Origin: Thiobacillus sp.
Lineage (GTDB): Bacteria; Pseudomonadota; Gammaproteobacteria; Burkholderiales; Thiobacillaceae
Direction of reading: 5' to 3'
NCBI GenBank assembly: GCA_021166845.1
Contig: JAJPEP010000052.1
Coordinates: 1-64,000 of the forward strand
DNA length: 64,000 bases
Numbering within the stretch: the stretch's first letter is position 1; each line of letters opens with the position of its first letter. Positions 25,727 to 34,356 of this stretch are shown piece by piece. Below the pieces are notes generated by a model. That model was not told the origin of the DNA and searched no databases. It saw only the letters and a program-made list of their open reading frames with translations. The position numbers and the translations under genes were made by a program.

Positions 25727-27421
25727 ATGTTTGCTTTTTTACACCCCCCAGGCTGGCGAATATTGACTGCCCCTCGCTTTGCCCGATTCGAAACGCTGTC
25801 AGGTAGCCGTAGCGCTTATTGGCTCGCCTTCACAGCCATCCTCACCATTGGGATCTATCTCCGCTTCCAGCAAATAACCATCCAGTGGCTAATGGATGAC
25901 GAGTGGCACGCCGTTCACAAACTGATCGCGAGCGATGGTTTCTCTCCCATCCTTCTGAGCTTCGGTCAGGCCGACTACAGTATTCCCCTGACGCTCCTTT
26001 ATAAGTTTCTTGCTCAAACCATCGGACTGAGTGAGTTGCGTATGCGGCTTCCCATGTTGCTGGGAGGAACCGCGCTCGTCGCTCTTGCCATATTGTGGAT
26101 ACGCGCACGCATGGGCGAAGCAACCTCGCTCGTCTTCGGCGCGCTGCTCGCGATCTCCCCCTTGCTCGTGAATTACAGCCGGAATGCCAGGCCCTATATG
26201 CTCACGCTGTTACTGGTGTCCATCGCACTATGGGCACTGGCACGGTGGGAGCAAAGCAGCAGGCATCGGTATGCAGCGACATACCTGGTCTGCGCATGGT
26301 TCGCGAGCTGGCTGCACCCCATGATGGCCCCTTTTACCTTGGCGCTGCTCTTCCCCCTGTATGTCCGGCGATTCCTCCACAAGGAAACCGACATCGTCGG
26401 GTGGGGGAAAATCGCCCTGATCACCGCGCTGGCCACGATAGGTATTGCCGCATTGACCATGCCGCCCCTGCTCAATGATCCGGCGGCACTGACCCAAAAG
26501 ACCGGCAGTGACCTGCCGAATTTAGATACCCTTCTCGGTGTCTGGCATATCTGGCTGGGCACGGGGTCATCCGTCGTCGTGTGGATTGGCCTGATATTGG
26601 CCAGTCTCGGGGTCCGCAGGGTATGGTCGTCATTCCCCCGCGAACTGGCGATGTGGTCGAGCGGCCTTTTCGCCCTGATACTCTCCATTCTCGTCCTGCA
26701 GCCCGCCTGGGTTCACAACCCGCTGACCTTTGGCCGTTATCTTCTGCCCACGCTGCCACTGCTGCTACTCATGATATCCGCAGGGATCATGACGCTCTGC
26801 CGCAAATTTTCTTCTGCCCTGGTCCGCCCAGTCGTCGCAACCGGACTGTCCAGTCTTTTCCTGATGGGCACTCCCAACGCCGATCTGCTGCGGCGGCCCA
26901 ACAACCTCACCCTGCACTCCTACTATCAATTCGATTACCGCAAAAACCACAATCCTGTCAGACAAAGTTTCACGCCTTACGCCACTGCGTCGCCCTTTTG
27001 GCACAAACTCGCAACCCTGCCACCGGGGTCACTGACGATCGCCATTGCCGGTTCGCCCAGCTTCGAATCCAATTTCTTGCTAGATCCGCTGTATCAGCCC
27101 GTGCACCGTCAAATTCTGACCAAGCTACAGATGGGTGGGGCCTGTGGGCCGGCACAGCCTGGTGAAGCCTTTCCTTGGCAAGGGGTGTTTCTGCGTAACG
27201 CTGTCAGCCTGGCTGTCCAAGAGGATATTCTTCGACGCAAGATCGACCTGATCGTGCTCGAATACTGGCACACTGATCTCAAAAACCGGAGCTTGCCCCC
27301 GGAATACGTGGCGATGCTCGACCAGTGCAAAGCCTTGCTGAATTCCCGCTACGGCTCCCCCTTCTACGAAGATGCCGATTTGATCGCCTTCCGCATGCGG
27401 GGGTCCTCCCTGCTGCGATAA
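25727..27421 (+). CDS. GT-C family membrane glycosyltransferase (paralogue 1)
   Basis: A 564-residue integral membrane protein with about ten hydrophobic helices, resembling GT39/ArnT-like enzymes that use polyprenyl-phosphate sugars on the periplasmic side. The first extracytoplasmic loop has the expected acidic motif MDDEWHAVHKL. A conserved block LVNYSRNARPYMLTLLL follows, and the soluble C-terminal part contains SYYQFDYR. The ATG at 25727 is chosen because it precedes the first membrane segment; the open frame further upstream is antisense to the giant glycosyltransferase. With the DPM1-like GT2 and GtrA genes that follow, it forms a three-gene plus-strand cassette. A paralogue is at 34357-36036. 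Confidence 0.82.
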   Translation: MFAFLHPPGWRILTAPRFARFETLSGSRSAYWLAFTAILTIGIYLRFQQITIQWLMDDEWHAVHKLIASDGFSPILLSFGQADYSIPLTLLYKFLAQTIGLSELRMRLPMLLGGTALVALAILWIRARMGEATSLVFGALLAISPLLVNYSRNARPYMLTLLLVSIALWALARWEQSSRHRYAATYLVCAWFASWLHPMMAPFTLALLFPLYVRRFLHKETDIVGWGKIALITALATIGIAALTMPPLLNDPAALTQKTGSDLPNLDTLLGVWHIWLGTGSSVVVWIGLILASLGVRRVWSSFPRELAMWSSGLFALILSILVLQPAWVHNPLTFGRYLLPTLPLLLLMISAGIMTLCRKFSSALVRPVVATGLSSLFLMGTPNADLLRRPNNLTLHSYYQFDYRKNHNPVRQSFTPYATASPFWHKLATLPPGSLTIAIAGSPSFESNFLLDPLYQPVHRQILTKLQMGGACGPAQPGEAFPWQGVFLRNAVSLAVQEDILRRKIDLIVLEYWHTDLKNRSLPPEYVAMLDQCKALLNSRYGSPFYEDADLIAFRMRGSSLLR

Positions 27422-27457
27422 TTAGCAATCTATCGCCTTCGCATTTCGAAATACCCC

Positions 27458-28207
27458 ATGCTCAACAACCAGTCCATCACCGTCGTCATGCCAGCCTACC
27501 GCGCGGCTAAAACGCTCGAATACACCTGGCTCGCCACCCCTCATGATGTGGTCGACGAGGTCCTGCTGGTCGACGACGCCAGCGATGACGAGACTGTTGC
27601 CATTGCGGAGCGGCTGGGCATCAAGATCAGGCGGCATCCTTTCAACCTTGGCTATGGCGCAAACCAGAAAACCTGTTATTCGGATGCACTGGAACAAGGT
27701 GCCGACATCATCATCATGCTGCACCCGGATTATCAATATGAACCACGGCTGGCTACCGCGATGGCGGCCATGATCAGTTCCGGCGTGTATGACATGGTGA
27801 TCGGCTCGCGCATCCTCGGCGGCGGCGCCCTGAAGGGGGGGATGCCGCTCTGGAAATACGTCGCCAACCGGGTGCTGACCGCCTTCGAGAACCTCATGCT
27901 CGGCGCCAAACTGTCCGAGTACCATACCGGCTACCGGGCCTATTCTCGCCAGCTACTCCTCAGCATTCCCTGGCAGCAGAACTCCGATGACTTCATTTTC
28001 GACAATGAATTCCTCGCCCAGGCCATCATCGGCGGGCATCGCATTGGCGAGATATCGGTACCGACCAAATATTTCCCCGAAGCGAGCTCCATCAACTTCT
28101 CACGTTCGGTACGCTACGGCCTGGGTGTCCTGTGGATCTCGTTATTGGGGTTTTTGAGGCGATTGGGCGTTTTCCACCATCGACTATTCCGTTCCGCTGA
28201 AAAGTGA
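27458..28207 (+). CDS. DPM1/GtrB-like family 2 glycosyltransferase
   Basis: A 249-residue enzyme of the polyprenyl-phosphate sugar synthase type, which loads a sugar from a nucleotide donor onto undecaprenyl phosphate at the inner face of the membrane. Motifs are TVVMPAYRAAKTLEYT, LVDDASDDET, FNLGYGANQKT, MLHPDYQYEP and the GSRILGGG block, and the later SEYHTGYRAYS. No C-terminal membrane helices are present, unlike full GtrB. Its stop overlaps the GtrA start by 4 bp (GTGA). The trio GT-C, GT2, GtrA is a classic three-component system: charge the lipid, flip it, transfer the sugar outside. Confidence 0.88.
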   Translation: MLNNQSITVVMPAYRAAKTLEYTWLATPHDVVDEVLLVDDASDDETVAIAERLGIKIRRHPFNLGYGANQKTCYSDALEQGADIIIMLHPDYQYEPRLATAMAAMISSGVYDMVIGSRILGGGALKGGMPLWKYVANRVLTAFENLMLGAKLSEYHTGYRAYSRQLLLSIPWQQNSDDFIFDNEFLAQAIIGGHRIGEISVPTKYFPEASSINFSRSVRYGLGVLWISLLGFLRRLGVFHHRLFRSAEK

Positions 28208-28635
28208 CCCCATTCCGCCGCGCTCTCAAATACATCCCACGAGCCGCCATTACCCATCCTTCGGTACAGAGCTGGTTCATTGGTTTTTCGTTGCACGTGG
28301 TAACGGGTGTACTGGCAGTGTTGACCCATTATTCGATCATGTGGGCATTGACACAGATCGGTATGGCTGCGGTTCCTGCAAGCACGGCCGGCTTCGCCGG
28401 GGGCGCCGCCGCGCGCTACCTGCTCTCGTATTACAAAGTGTTTTCGCCAACCGAAAGTGTTCCCACGACCTTGTTCCGCTTCGCCGTCGCGCTTGCCGCA
28501 CAGATGGCGGCAAACACGCTCATGCTGGCTTTTTTTCTGCATAACGGATTGTCTGTCTGGAGTGCGCAAATCACCACGACCGCCATCCTGACCTTCGCCA
28601 ACTATCTGGTCTACCGGCTATGGGTCTTCAATTGA
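28204..28635 (+). CDS. GtrA family membrane protein (putative flippase)
   Basis: A 143-residue protein with four predicted membrane helices and the GtrA pattern, ending with the typical FANYLVYRLWVF. GtrA proteins are thought to flip undecaprenyl-phosphate sugars. The start is GTG at 28204 overlapping the previous stop (GTGA). The 3' end overlaps the end of the convergent GT41 gene by 18 bp. Confidence 0.88.
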   Translation: MTPFRRALKYIPRAAITHPSVQSWFIGFSLHVVTGVLAVLTHYSIMWALTQIGMAAVPASTAGFAGGAAARYLLSYYKVFSPTESVPTTLFRFAVALAAQMAANTLMLAFFLHNGLSVWSAQITTTAILTFANYLVYRLWVFN

Positions 28636-30981
28636 GGCGCGCCTCAGTTGGAACGCCCGACTGGTCCCCTTGTTCGCCAAAGCCTGACGGTAAGCATCTT
28701 CCAAGTGAGCGACGTGCGCCGCCATGTTGACCAAAGGCAAATCCCGCAGGCCACGGCGGATGGCCTCCTGCACCGTGGATCGGAAAGCGCTGTCTTCGGC
28801 GAGGCGAACAGCGATGGCGACGTACTCGTCTTCGCTGTGGGCAATGGTCATCTCGACACCGAGATTCATCAGAATGCTGTAGGAGGTTCGCTCGCCGTGT
28901 CTGGCGCCAACCAGTGTCACCACCGACACCCCCATGTCCAACGCTTCGATCGTGCCATTGACGCCACCATAAGGCAACGTATCCAACACCATATCGACCA
29001 GTGTGTATCGCGCCCTGGCGATTGCAGCGTCCGGGTTGTTGGGGATGAATACCACTCTTGTTTGATCGATGCCCGAAGAAACAGCCAGTAAGCGATAAGA
29101 AGCTATCTCTTGCTCGTTACCTGGCGAAAATGCCAGGATCGAGCGCGGCAAGCGATCCATCACCCGCCGCCAAAGCGAAAGACAGCGCGGACTCAATTTG
29201 GCGATATTGACAAAAGCGCCGATCACAACGGCGTCCTTATCTATTCCAAGGGCTTCGCGACTATATCCGGCAGCATTCGCTGGTGTCAGGTGCCGATAGG
29301 GATAAAGGCACCCCTCCATCGGAAGCAACTTCTCTATCAGATAGTGCTGGTTATCCGGGGGATCACAATACCGATCGGTCAGTTTGTAGTCGACGGTCGC
29401 CAACCCCAAAGCCCCAGAGCTTGCGATCGAAGTGATTTGGACTCGCGCCGGTTTGTAAGCAAGTATTTCAGGAACGGCGCCTTCAGTATGGGTGACGAGA
29501 TCGACCAGTATATCCAGGTTGTCCTGCGCCATCAGTTCAGCTGCGCTTCTGGGATACATGCTCTTGATGACCTGGAATTTCTTGCACTTGTCACGGATGA
29601 CGCGCGTTACGTCGTCCTCGACCGAATTTAGCGAATAACAATAAATATCGAAATTTTCTGCATCATGCCGGGATATCACCTCCAACATCATGTATCCCAT
29701 TACATGACGACGAAAATCCGGTGAAAGATATCCAATCCGCAAAGGAGCATCTGGCGCTCGCAGGGGCAGTTTCAAACCAGGATGGACACCGGCTTTCTCC
29801 AGCATCAAGTAATCGAACTGGCGATACAGCCCAAAAACACTCATCTGGGTAACGTCAAAGTAGGGCAGCAAGGCAAGAACAGCCCTCAGAATGTCAATTT
29901 CCTTCGAGGTGTATTCATGGGCAAGCAGTTTGTCCAAATAGCTGTTCTCACCGTCGACATCACCTCGATAGCGCGACACCATGACCCCATCCAAGGCCAA
30001 TAGAATCGAGTCGCTTGTCCCTGACGCAAACTGCTGGAAATTCTTGAACCATGCTTCCCATTTGTTTTGTTTTTTCAGAACGAGACTCAAGTTGTAAAAA
30101 ATTTCATCAACACCTACTTCGCTCGTGCTGCTTCGCTGTACCTGCGCGACATGTGCGAGCAGTCTTGTGTATAACCGTTCGGCTTCCCCGTAACGTCCAA
30201 GGTCTTGACAGGCTTTGGCGAGATTGAACAAAGCATTCACCTGGCCCGGCTGGACGCGCAGGGCGCGGGCATACCATTCCATGGCCTGCTCCAGATCCAT
30301 GCGGTCATGGTGAATTACTCCAATGGAAAACAAGGCTGGCGAATATTCCGGATCCTTGCTGATGGCGGCGCGAATCAGTTTCTCTGCTTCTTCTATCCGT
30401 CCTTGTTTTTGAAGAATGATTCCAAGGCCATGCAATGCTTCGGCCGAATTCGGTTGCAAGTCCAAGGCACGTTGGTAAGCTTCTGCAGCATCTTCCAGTC
30501 GCCCCTGGAGCAACAAAAGATTGCCCAGATTGATCAGCGGTTGATAGAAACCACTACCAAACTTCGATGCTTGGCGGTAGGCATCTTCTGCTTCCGCAAG
30601 CCGTCCCTGTTCATGCCGCACGATACCCAGATTATAAAAAGCGGCTGCATCCCCCGGCCTGAGTTGGGTCGTGCGCTCGTACCAGTTCGCCGCTTCATCA
30701 AGATGCCCTTGGCTCTGCGAGACCACTGCCAGCCCGAAACATGCCTCGGCATGGTCGGGTTGATCGGCCAGCACGCTGCGCAAAAAATCGGCTGCGTCAG
30801 CGGGGGAACCTTTGTTGAGTGCGACGCGCGCCCTGCCGATCAAGGCGTCCGCTTGCTGGGCATCCTGTTCCAAGATGTGCGCAAAGATTGCGTCGGCATC
30901 CTCCCAATGATTCTCGTGCAGCAACTGCCGTGCGCGCTCCAGCATCGCTTGCAAGTCTGCGTTTCTCTTATCTGCTGCCAT
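28618..30981 (-). CDS. TPR protein with GT41 (O-GlcNAc transferase/SPINDLY-like) domain, divergent
   Basis: A 787-residue protein. Residues about 10-290 are TPR repeats (for example LDEAANWYERTTQLRPGDAA, LEDAAEAYQRALDLQPNSAE). Residues about 410-770 are a GT41-type GT-B domain: LRIGYLSPDFRRHVMGYMM, DILVDLVTHTEG, FVNIAKLSPRC (the donor-binding Lys retained) and GGVNGTIEALDMGVSVVTL. Compared with the canonical neighbour at 31007-33010, GHTSG reads THTEG. The ATG at 30981 has GGGAGG upstream; an ATG at 31005 is less likely. GT41 enzymes in this setting can modify proteins or glycans; the acceptor is unknown. Last gene of the eleven-gene minus-strand run. Confidence 0.82.
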   Translation of the reverse strand: MAADKRNADLQAMLERARQLLHENHWEDADAIFAHILEQDAQQADALIGRARVALNKGSPADAADFLRSVLADQPDHAEACFGLAVVSQSQGHLDEAANWYERTTQLRPGDAAAFYNLGIVRHEQGRLAEAEDAYRQASKFGSGFYQPLINLGNLLLLQGRLEDAAEAYQRALDLQPNSAEALHGLGIILQKQGRIEEAEKLIRAAISKDPEYSPALFSIGVIHHDRMDLEQAMEWYARALRVQPGQVNALFNLAKACQDLGRYGEAERLYTRLLAHVAQVQRSSTSEVGVDEIFYNLSLVLKKQNKWEAWFKNFQQFASGTSDSILLALDGVMVSRYRGDVDGENSYLDKLLAHEYTSKEIDILRAVLALLPYFDVTQMSVFGLYRQFDYLMLEKAGVHPGLKLPLRAPDAPLRIGYLSPDFRRHVMGYMMLEVISRHDAENFDIYCYSLNSVEDDVTRVIRDKCKKFQVIKSMYPRSAAELMAQDNLDILVDLVTHTEGAVPEILAYKPARVQITSIASSGALGLATVDYKLTDRYCDPPDNQHYLIEKLLPMEGCLYPYRHLTPANAAGYSREALGIDKDAVVIGAFVNIAKLSPRCLSLWRRVMDRLPRSILAFSPGNEQEIASYRLLAVSSGIDQTRVVFIPNNPDAAIARARYTLVDMVLDTLPYGGVNGTIEALDMGVSVVTLVGARHGERTSYSILMNLGVEMTIAHSEDEYVAIAVRLAEDSAFRSTVQEAIRRGLRDLPLVNMAAHVAHLEDAYRQALANKGTSRAFQLRRASIEDP

Positions 30982-31006
30982 ATGCCGCCTCCCACTCCGC
31001 TCCATT

Positions 31007-33010
31007 TCAGGACTCGGAATTCTGCGTTGATCCCGGGGCGCTTACGGCATCGCTCCAGATTTTTCGATAGACATCCTCGATGGTATCGGCAAGTTCCTTT
31101 CCGTTCGTCAGGGGTGCGCCCTGCATGCGTGTCCGCAGTTCACCCCTCAATTCTTGCAGTGACGGAATGTCGGACGCCTTGCGCACAGCCACATCGACGT
31201 ACTCGTCTACCGTTTTCGCCACCCAATCGTCCAGGCCCAGCGCATGAAGAATGCTGGCGCCGCTGCGCGAAAAAGGCTTGTTGCCCGGAAGCGTGATCAC
31301 GGGAACGCCCATCCAGAGGCTGTGGCAAGTAGTCGTTCCCCCCGTGTAGGGGAATGGATCGAGCGTGATATCAACCTCTGAATGCAGTCGCAGATATTCC
31401 GCCAAGGGCATTCTGCGTCGCAGATCCACCCGCTCCGGGGCGATGTCGTTGCGCGCAAATTGACTCCGAAAGTACTCATGCACGCTGCCATCCCCCTTGG
31501 TCACCATGATGAGCCTTGCGTCGGGCAGTGCGCGCAATATTCGCGCCCAGGCATCCACGACTTCGGGGGTCACCTTGGCGGAATTGTTGAAGGACCCGAA
31601 GGTGACGTAGCCACGCTGGATCGCCGGCGTACACGCAGGCTCCGGCGCCTGTTCCGGCGGTGAATAGCACCACATGGAATGCGGCAGGCGGATCAGCCGT
31701 TCGGTATGGAAACGTTCCGTAAGACCGGCCGGATCCATGGCGGCGTCCGTGATCTTGTAGTCCATGGCGGCCATGCCCGTCGTACCGAGATAACCCAGGT
31801 AGCTCACCTGAACCGGTGCAGGCTTGCGGGCGAAGGCCAGCAGGCGGTTGCCCGAGGTATGGCCGGAAAGATCGACCAGGATGTCGATCTGATCCTCCCG
31901 GATCAATCCCGCCACGTCCTCATCCGTTTTGCCGACAATATCCCGCCAGGTGCTGCACCGCTGTTCGAACCAGCGAGTCGTGTCGTCCGCAGCGGAAACA
32001 TCCGAATAGCAGCAAATCTCGAAATTGTTTTTGTCGTAATTGGCGAAGATCGGGCGCAAAAACGTGGCCACTGGGTGCTGCCTGAAATCCGGCGAAACAT
32101 AGCCGATCCGCAAGCGACGGGAAGGGTCTTTGTCCAGCAACAAAGGTGGCGCCGCGCGGGTGAGGCGGTTCGCATAACGTTGCGCCCACGCCAGGTGTTC
32201 CTGGAATACCTCCGCGGCCGAATAGCCCGGGTGATAGTTCAGGGTGAACAACAGATTGCTGTGGGCCGAGGCTTTTGGTACCAGAGACAATGCCTTGCGG
32301 ATGCATGAGAGCGCCTCATCCAGCTTCCCCTCGAACTTGAGCGCGCTACCCAGGTTACTCAGCGCCTCGGGAAGATTCGGGTTGAGCGCAACTGCCCTGC
32401 GCAAACAGGCGATCGCCTCCTGATAACGCTCCCTGCGCTTGTATACCCGGGACAGATTGACCAGCGTATCCGCGGAATCGGGGGCGTATTCCAGGGCCCG
32501 CAACAAGATCGGTTCCGCCTCTTCGGATCGATCGAGACTATTCAGGGCCAGGGCCAGGTTGTTGTGCGCGCCCACCGAACGCGGCTGCAAGTCCAGAGCG
32601 CGTGCAGCGTACCGAATGGCCGCCTCCGGGTCCGGTTTATTGAGCATGAGATGCGACAGATTGATCAGGGCATCGACATGCGCCGGTTTCTGTTTCAGGA
32701 CCTCCCGGTATTCCTTTTCGGCCTCGACATTTTTGTCGGCAAGCTCCAGGGCCTTCGCCAGGTTGTAGCGATAGTCCGGGAAGTAGGGGTTGCTTCCGAT
32801 GGCCGCTTTCATCAACTGGATCGCGGCGTCCAGCTCCCCCCTTTGCGCCCGGTAGATGCCCAGCACGTGCAGGCTATCGGCATGCCCTGGCTCGTGCCTG
32901 AGCGCATCGAGATAGCAGGCCACGGCCCTGGAAGTCTGCCCCTGGCGGTCGAAGGCCAGTCCCTTGAGGAAAATCTCGTCAGCGACGGTTTTTTTCTTGC
33001 CCTGTTTCAT
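31007..33010 (-). CDS. TPR protein with GT41 (O-GlcNAc transferase/SPINDLY-like) domain, canonical
   Basis: A 667-residue protein with N-terminal TPR repeats (about 10-260) and a full GT41 catalytic region: LRIGYVSPDFRQHPVATFL with the conserved His, DILVDLSGHTSGNRL, PAPVQVSYLGYLGTTG, FGSFNNSAKVTPEVVDAW with the donor-binding Lys, and GGTTTCHSLWMGVPVITLPG. All hallmark motifs are intact, so it is the most likely active member of the three in the window. The start at 33010 is chosen by the beginning of the TPR region, 10 bp after the previous stop; the longer frame to 33337 is antisense noise inside the upstream gene. Confidence 0.87.
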   Translation of the reverse strand: MKQGKKKTVADEIFLKGLAFDRQGQTSRAVACYLDALRHEPGHADSLHVLGIYRAQRGELDAAIQLMKAAIGSNPYFPDYRYNLAKALELADKNVEAEKEYREVLKQKPAHVDALINLSHLMLNKPDPEAAIRYAARALDLQPRSVGAHNNLALALNSLDRSEEAEPILLRALEYAPDSADTLVNLSRVYKRRERYQEAIACLRRAVALNPNLPEALSNLGSALKFEGKLDEALSCIRKALSLVPKASAHSNLLFTLNYHPGYSAAEVFQEHLAWAQRYANRLTRAAPPLLLDKDPSRRLRIGYVSPDFRQHPVATFLRPIFANYDKNNFEICCYSDVSAADDTTRWFEQRCSTWRDIVGKTDEDVAGLIREDQIDILVDLSGHTSGNRLLAFARKPAPVQVSYLGYLGTTGMAAMDYKITDAAMDPAGLTERFHTERLIRLPHSMWCYSPPEQAPEPACTPAIQRGYVTFGSFNNSAKVTPEVVDAWARILRALPDARLIMVTKGDGSVHEYFRSQFARNDIAPERVDLRRRMPLAEYLRLHSEVDITLDPFPYTGGTTTCHSLWMGVPVITLPGNKPFSRSGASILHALGLDDWVAKTVDEYVDVAVRKASDIPSLQELRGELRTRMQGAPLTNGKELADTIEDVYRKIWSDAVSAPGSTQNSES

Positions 33011-33020
33011 GCTCGGGTTG

Positions 33021-34346
33021 TCATTTGGACCAAGGTTTTCTGAAGCGCAGCGCGGCATTGTCCTGCCAGGCCCATGTCTGATTGACCTTCCACAAATCAT
33101 CGACCCGGGCACGCATCGCATCCAGGGCCTGTCCCTGTCGCCGGCAACGCTCGGCGAGCGCGGCCAACTGTTGGCGCGATGACGACAGCGGGCCGACGCC
33201 CAGTTTCCCCAAAACCCGCCACCACCACTGTTGATGATTGTTGCACTGGGCGTCGAACGGCAAAGGCGGAAACGAAAAAGCCTCTGTTTCGGATCCGGCA
33301 TGGGTCGGAAACGGGCCCACCTCGTGCGGCTGGTCATCGCAGGATTTCCACTCGCATGCCAGACCGGAGGAAATCCCCAGCAATTCGATCAATTCTGGAT
33401 GGTAGAAGCGGACATGCTCCGGGTCGCGCCAGAATCCCAGCAGCTGGGAGCGAATCGACTCGGGATCCGGGAATACCAGCAACAGCACGCCACCGGGATT
33501 CAGGGCCTCTGCGATGCGCGCCACCAGTTCACGGACGGCCTCGAAAGGCAAGTGCTCGATGAAATGCGAACAATAGATCCCGTCGAAACCACGTTGATCG
33601 GACCTCAGGAAATCCAGGGCATCCGCGGCCTCGACCGCCAGTCCCATGCCGCTGGCATATCCGGCAATGACCGGACTACGCTCGACCCCCATCGCGGCAA
33701 TGTCTGCATCCCCCAACATTTCAAGGAAAATCCCCGCACCACAGCCCAGGTCGAGGACGCTCGCGCAGCCATGGAAATGAGGCAGATACTGCCGTTGCAT
33801 CTCCACGAGCAGGGGATGGTCGCGCAGGCAGAATTCATAGAGGGCGTAATCCCGCTCCAGCAAGCTGGAGAAATCAGGCCCCCGTTGTATCAATCGGTCA
33901 ATTCCCTCTTCCCGGGAATCGACCCGAACGGGCATATCGCCCATCGGCAGGCCGAGATTTTGCGGCGCATCCATGACCAGCACATCCACGCCCGCCAGCA
34001 TGGATGACAGGGCTATGGCCGTGCGGCCGTCCAGGGTGGAGCTTTCCGGCAACCGCTGCGCTTCCAGGCAGACCGGTAAACCGAGCAGCTTGGCCACCCT
34101 GGGCAAGTCGAGGGTGCAACCGTAGAGGCCGCGGAGATAGACCGCATCGGGCCGTTCCCGCAAGATCATCTGGGCCAGCGTCCTGTTGAGGACATGCCGG
34201 TCGAAGCGCGCAACCATTTCCCGGGTTGCCGCGGGCACGACGATGGCACCGTTGTCCGCGGGTTCGTCGTCAAAGCGAAAACGCAGGCTGACATCTGCAA
34301 CGCCAGGCTGCAGTGAATGCGCCTCTCCGATCTCCAGTATTTTCAT
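33021..34346 (-). CDS. Two-part protein: N-terminal GT-B-like half-domain and class I methyltransferase
   Basis: A 441-residue protein. Residues about 190-350 form a SAM-dependent methyltransferase (SVLDLGCGAGIFLEML, GVERSPV, FDGIYCSHFIEHL, LNPGGVLLLVFPDPES). The preceding 150 residues (MKILEIGEAHSLQPGVAD, ERPDAVYLRGLYG, KLLGLPVCLEAQR) look like the N-terminal Rossmann half of a GT4-type glycosyltransferase without its donor-binding half. The last 60 residues are a short coil. The start at 34346 has GGGGG seven bases upstream. Function is probably glycan methylation; the leading half-domain may be a relic or acceptor-binding module. Confidence 0.75.
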   Translation of the reverse strand: MKILEIGEAHSLQPGVADVSLRFRFDDEPADNGAIVVPAATREMVARFDRHVLNRTLAQMILRERPDAVYLRGLYGCTLDLPRVAKLLGLPVCLEAQRLPESSTLDGRTAIALSSMLAGVDVLVMDAPQNLGLPMGDMPVRVDSREEGIDRLIQRGPDFSSLLERDYALYEFCLRDHPLLVEMQRQYLPHFHGCASVLDLGCGAGIFLEMLGDADIAAMGVERSPVIAGYASGMGLAVEAADALDFLRSDQRGFDGIYCSHFIEHLPFEAVRELVARIAEALNPGGVLLLVFPDPESIRSQLLGFWRDPEHVRFYHPELIELLGISSGLACEWKSCDDQPHEVGPFPTHAGSETEAFSFPPLPFDAQCNNHQQWWWRVLGKLGVGPLSSSRQQLAALAERCRRQGQALDAMRARVDDLWKVNQTWAWQDNAALRFRKPWSK

Positions 34347-34356
34347 CTGCCCCCTT

